In this document: piece by piece, positions 61,603 to 64,000 of the stretch
How positions within the stretch are numbered: the first letter of the stretch is position 1
Layout: every line of letters begins with the position of its first letter
Assembly (NCBI RefSeq): GCF_036711975.1
Contig: NW_027248940.1
Coordinates: 6,634,001 to 6,698,000 of the forward strand
Direction: 5' to 3'
From: Onthophagus taurus
Lineage: Eukaryota > Arthropoda > Insecta > Coleoptera > Scarabaeidae
DNA length: 64,000 bases
The notes under the pieces: model-generated
What the model was told of the DNA's origin: nothing
Database searches by the model: none
Seen by the model: the letters and a program-made list of their open reading frames with translations, nothing else
Program-made: the position numbers and the translations under genes

Positions 61603-64000
61603 ATGGTCGTGTGTGAGGATTGTGGAAAAAGTTTTACTCGAGTTGACAATTTAAAAAGACATCAACGATTATCTTGTATTGGCAAGAGAATCAAGCTTGA
61701 CGCACCGCAAATTCCAAAAGCAGTAAAATGTGAGGCTTGCGATGATTATGTAAATAGACAATGTTACTCTGCACATTTACGAAGCAACGCACACAAGCGT
61801 AACGCTTTTGTTATAATCGATGACGGAGTGGAGAGAATAGCTGGAGCATTCGGTGACAAAATTGTCAGTTATCGAATAAGTGAAGAAGGTTTTTTTGTGG
61901 ATTTGGATGAATTTTCTCATAGAATTCGAGAAAAAATACTAAATCTAATACAAAGCGCAATCGATATTCACCGAAATGTAAAATTAAATATGGAATGTTT
62001 TGGTTTGTATTTTTTACAATCAAAGGAAGACTGTGAAATAAAATCATTCAATACGAAAAATAAGGTAGTATCATTAGCGTCGGATCTGTATAAAATATAT
62101 AAGGAATTTATTGATGAAATTTCATCAAAAATGTCAGAATTCCAGGAACGAGATTCAGGTAAGCGTAATGTGACATAATATACCTATATATTATAAAATA
62201 AATGTTTCAATATTTTATTTAGGATGGACTTTAATGCAAATTCTCTATATGGAGTTAAATTTAAACAAATATAATCCTATCAGAGCATCTAATTACATCG
62301 ATCTACCATCACAAATAAAAGCAAAGCGTGCTGTGATAAATATACAAAACGCGGATGATGCATGTTTTGCATGGGCTGTAACATCCGCACTACATGAACC
62401 GAACGGTTTACCACAGAGGACATCTTCGTATCCGAATTACCTAGACTGCGGCTTAGACTATTCAAATATTGTTTTTCCAGTTAAATTACGAGATATACCT
62501 GTATTTGAAAAGCAGAACAAACTATCTATTAATGTATATGGAATAAATGAGTATTTTAAAGACGGTGTTATGAATTATGACATAATTACAATGTATATAT
62601 GTCGACAAAAAGAAGAAAGACATATAAATTTATTATTGGTTACAAATGATTCCGGGAATAGTCACTATTGTTGGATAAAAAATCTGTCTCGATTACTATC
62701 ATCGCAAGCATCGCAGAATGGTCATGAAAAGTATATTTGCGACGGATGCTTGGTATTCTTTACGTCAGAAAATAAACTTATCCGTCATCAAAGTGACGAT
62801 TGCAGCAAGGTAAGGGCAATTTTACCAACAACAAATTTGAAAATAAATAAATATGGAAATGAAGAAAAGGAAAATATACTACAGTTCGAAAATTTTGAAC
62901 GACAATTAAAAATACCGTTCGTGGTGTATGCAGATTTTGAAGCATTACAGAAACCGATCGCCGATGCGGAAGCAACAGAACTTAACGATGATAATTCATA
63001 CTCCGTCAAATGTTTCAAACACGAACCTTATGCATTTGCATATTATATAAAATGTTCATATGACGAATCATTGTCGAAGTTTGAAATATATCGCGGATGT
63101 AATGCTGCTCAAATTTTCATGAGCAAGTTGGAACATGACGTTCTGAATATATACAAAAATTATTTAAGCCAACCAAAAGAAATGCTCCCATTACCACCTA
63201 TTGATAGATTAATACATGAGATGCAGGATATCTGTCACATTTGTTCGCACAAAATAAAAGAAGGTAATAAAGTGTGCGATCATGATCACCTAACTGGGTT
63301 GTATAGAGGACCCGCACATGCTGTATGTAACATCAATTATCAATTACCAAAGTTCATACCGATATTCTTTCACAATCTTTCGAACTACGATTGTCATATG
63401 TTTGTGAAAGATATGGCATTAAAAGAAGAAGACGTGGACGTTATAGCACAGAATAAAGAAAAGTATATATCATTTTCGAAAAAAATTATCGTAGGAGAAA
63501 ACATTGACAGCAAGGGAAAGCTAAGGCGGGTTCATATGAAATTGAGATTTGTGGATTCATTTAGGTTTATGGCTTTATCGCTAGAGAAGTTGGGTTCATT
63601 TTTGGAAGACAACCAATGCGTTCAAATCAGAAAATATTTTAGGAACGAAGAACAGTTTCGACTTATACGTCAGAAAGGAGTTTTTCCGTATTCCTTTGTG
63701 GATTCATTCGAAAAGCTGAATCTTACCGCTCTGCCAGATCGAAGTAGTTTTTACAATACTTTATGCGACGATAGTATAACCGAAGAAAATTATTGTCGTG
63801 CACAAACGGTGTGGAACTTATTTAACTGTCGCACTTTAGGCGAATATAGCGACATTTATTTAACGTCTGACGTTTTACTTTTGGCGGACGTATTTGAGAA
63901 TTTCCGAACCATCTCGATGAAGTATTACTCTTTAGATCCATGTCATTACTTCACAGCGCCGGGCTTCGGTTGGGATGCATTATTACGAATGACAGGGGTA
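61603..64000 (+). CDS. Polinton protein-primed-type DNA polymerase B, 3' end outside window
   Basis: Exon 1 is 61,603-62,158, a 64-nt intron follows (GTAAGC...TATTTAG), and exon 2 from 62,223 is open to the edge, at least 777 residues. The N-terminus has C2H2 fingers (CEDCGKSFTRVDNLKRHQ; CEACDDYVNRQCYSAHLRSN), and a third lies in exon 2 (CDGCLVFFTSENKLIRHQ). The 3'-5' exonuclease motifs are YADFEA (Exo I, about 62,927), NLSNYDCHMF (Exo II, about 63,379) and YSDIYLTSDVLLLADVF (Exo III, about 63,846). In this family the polymerase catalytic motifs lie further downstream, so they would be outside the window. The enzyme would replicate the element from its protein-primed termini. No break was seen. 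The 62,340-62,540 region (DDACFAWAV...INVYGI) is a family-specific N-terminal block of unknown role. Confidence 0.9.

Larger units (their letters stand above)
61120..64000 (+). mobile_element. Polinton B, left part
   Basis: It begins at AGATGAAAAC (61,120), matching the inverted right end of Polinton A over 61,120-61,428, and runs off the right edge. A TATA box (tttataaa, 61,526-61,533) and the PolB gene follow. The gene nearest this end is PolB; the gene nearest the right end of A is a different one, as expected for opposite ends of one family. Confidence 0.85.

Overview
The window looks like insect nuclear DNA, probably from a beetle or relative (inference). It holds one recognisable host gene, a 7tm_6 odorant-receptor gene with short introns, surrounded by mobile elements in nested layers. 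No rRNA, tRNA or CRISPR array was recognised. Coordinates and reading frames were worked out by eye and no database was searched.

Region 1 (1-10,804) is the right-hand part of a Polinton/Maverick-type virus-like DNA transposon. Nearly all its genes are on the minus strand: a DUF8207-like protein running off the left edge, an A32/FtsK-type packaging ATPase, a small spliced gene with a PPxY motif, unknown proteins, a broken major capsid gene, a small basic protein, a penton-like minor capsid protein, an adenain-like cysteine protease, a phospholipase A2-domain capsid protein and two unknown proteins. The element ends in a terminal repeat of about 308 bp with an ...CT terminus at 10,804.

Region 2 (10,805-28,890) holds a 43-bp perfect inverted repeat, an LTR-like segment with six covarying hairpin repeats (13,604-13,822), the odorant-receptor gene missing its first exon (14,259-15,424), transposase fossils of the mariner superfamily, a Jockey-type LINE with an internal deletion (about 19,627-24,090), and several copies of a repeat family related to mariner-type elements.

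Region 3 (28,891-45,705) holds a 5.1-kb inverted-repeat-bounded element between TTAA sites, with a Gypsy pol fossil and a viral-glycoprotein-like fragment inside. It is followed by a Polinton PolB C-terminal fossil and a minus-strand BEL/Pao retrotransposon. A plus-strand Gypsy element (40,351-45,705) is inserted in the BEL gag gene.

Region 4 (46,366-60,398) is a very large inverted repeat. Arms of about 4.1 and 5.1 kb look nearly identical where sampled and flank a 4.9-kb centre. The arms carry Polinton PolB fragments, duplicated small spliced genes and an 18-bp minisatellite. The centre has been hit by two mariner-superfamily elements, one with an intact DD41D transposase.

Region 5 (60,399-64,000) begins a second Polinton. 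Its left terminus (61,120) matches, in inverted orientation, the right terminus of the first. Next comes an open, spliced protein-primed-type DNA polymerase B gene running off the right edge. The two Polintons lie in the same orientation about 50 kb apart.
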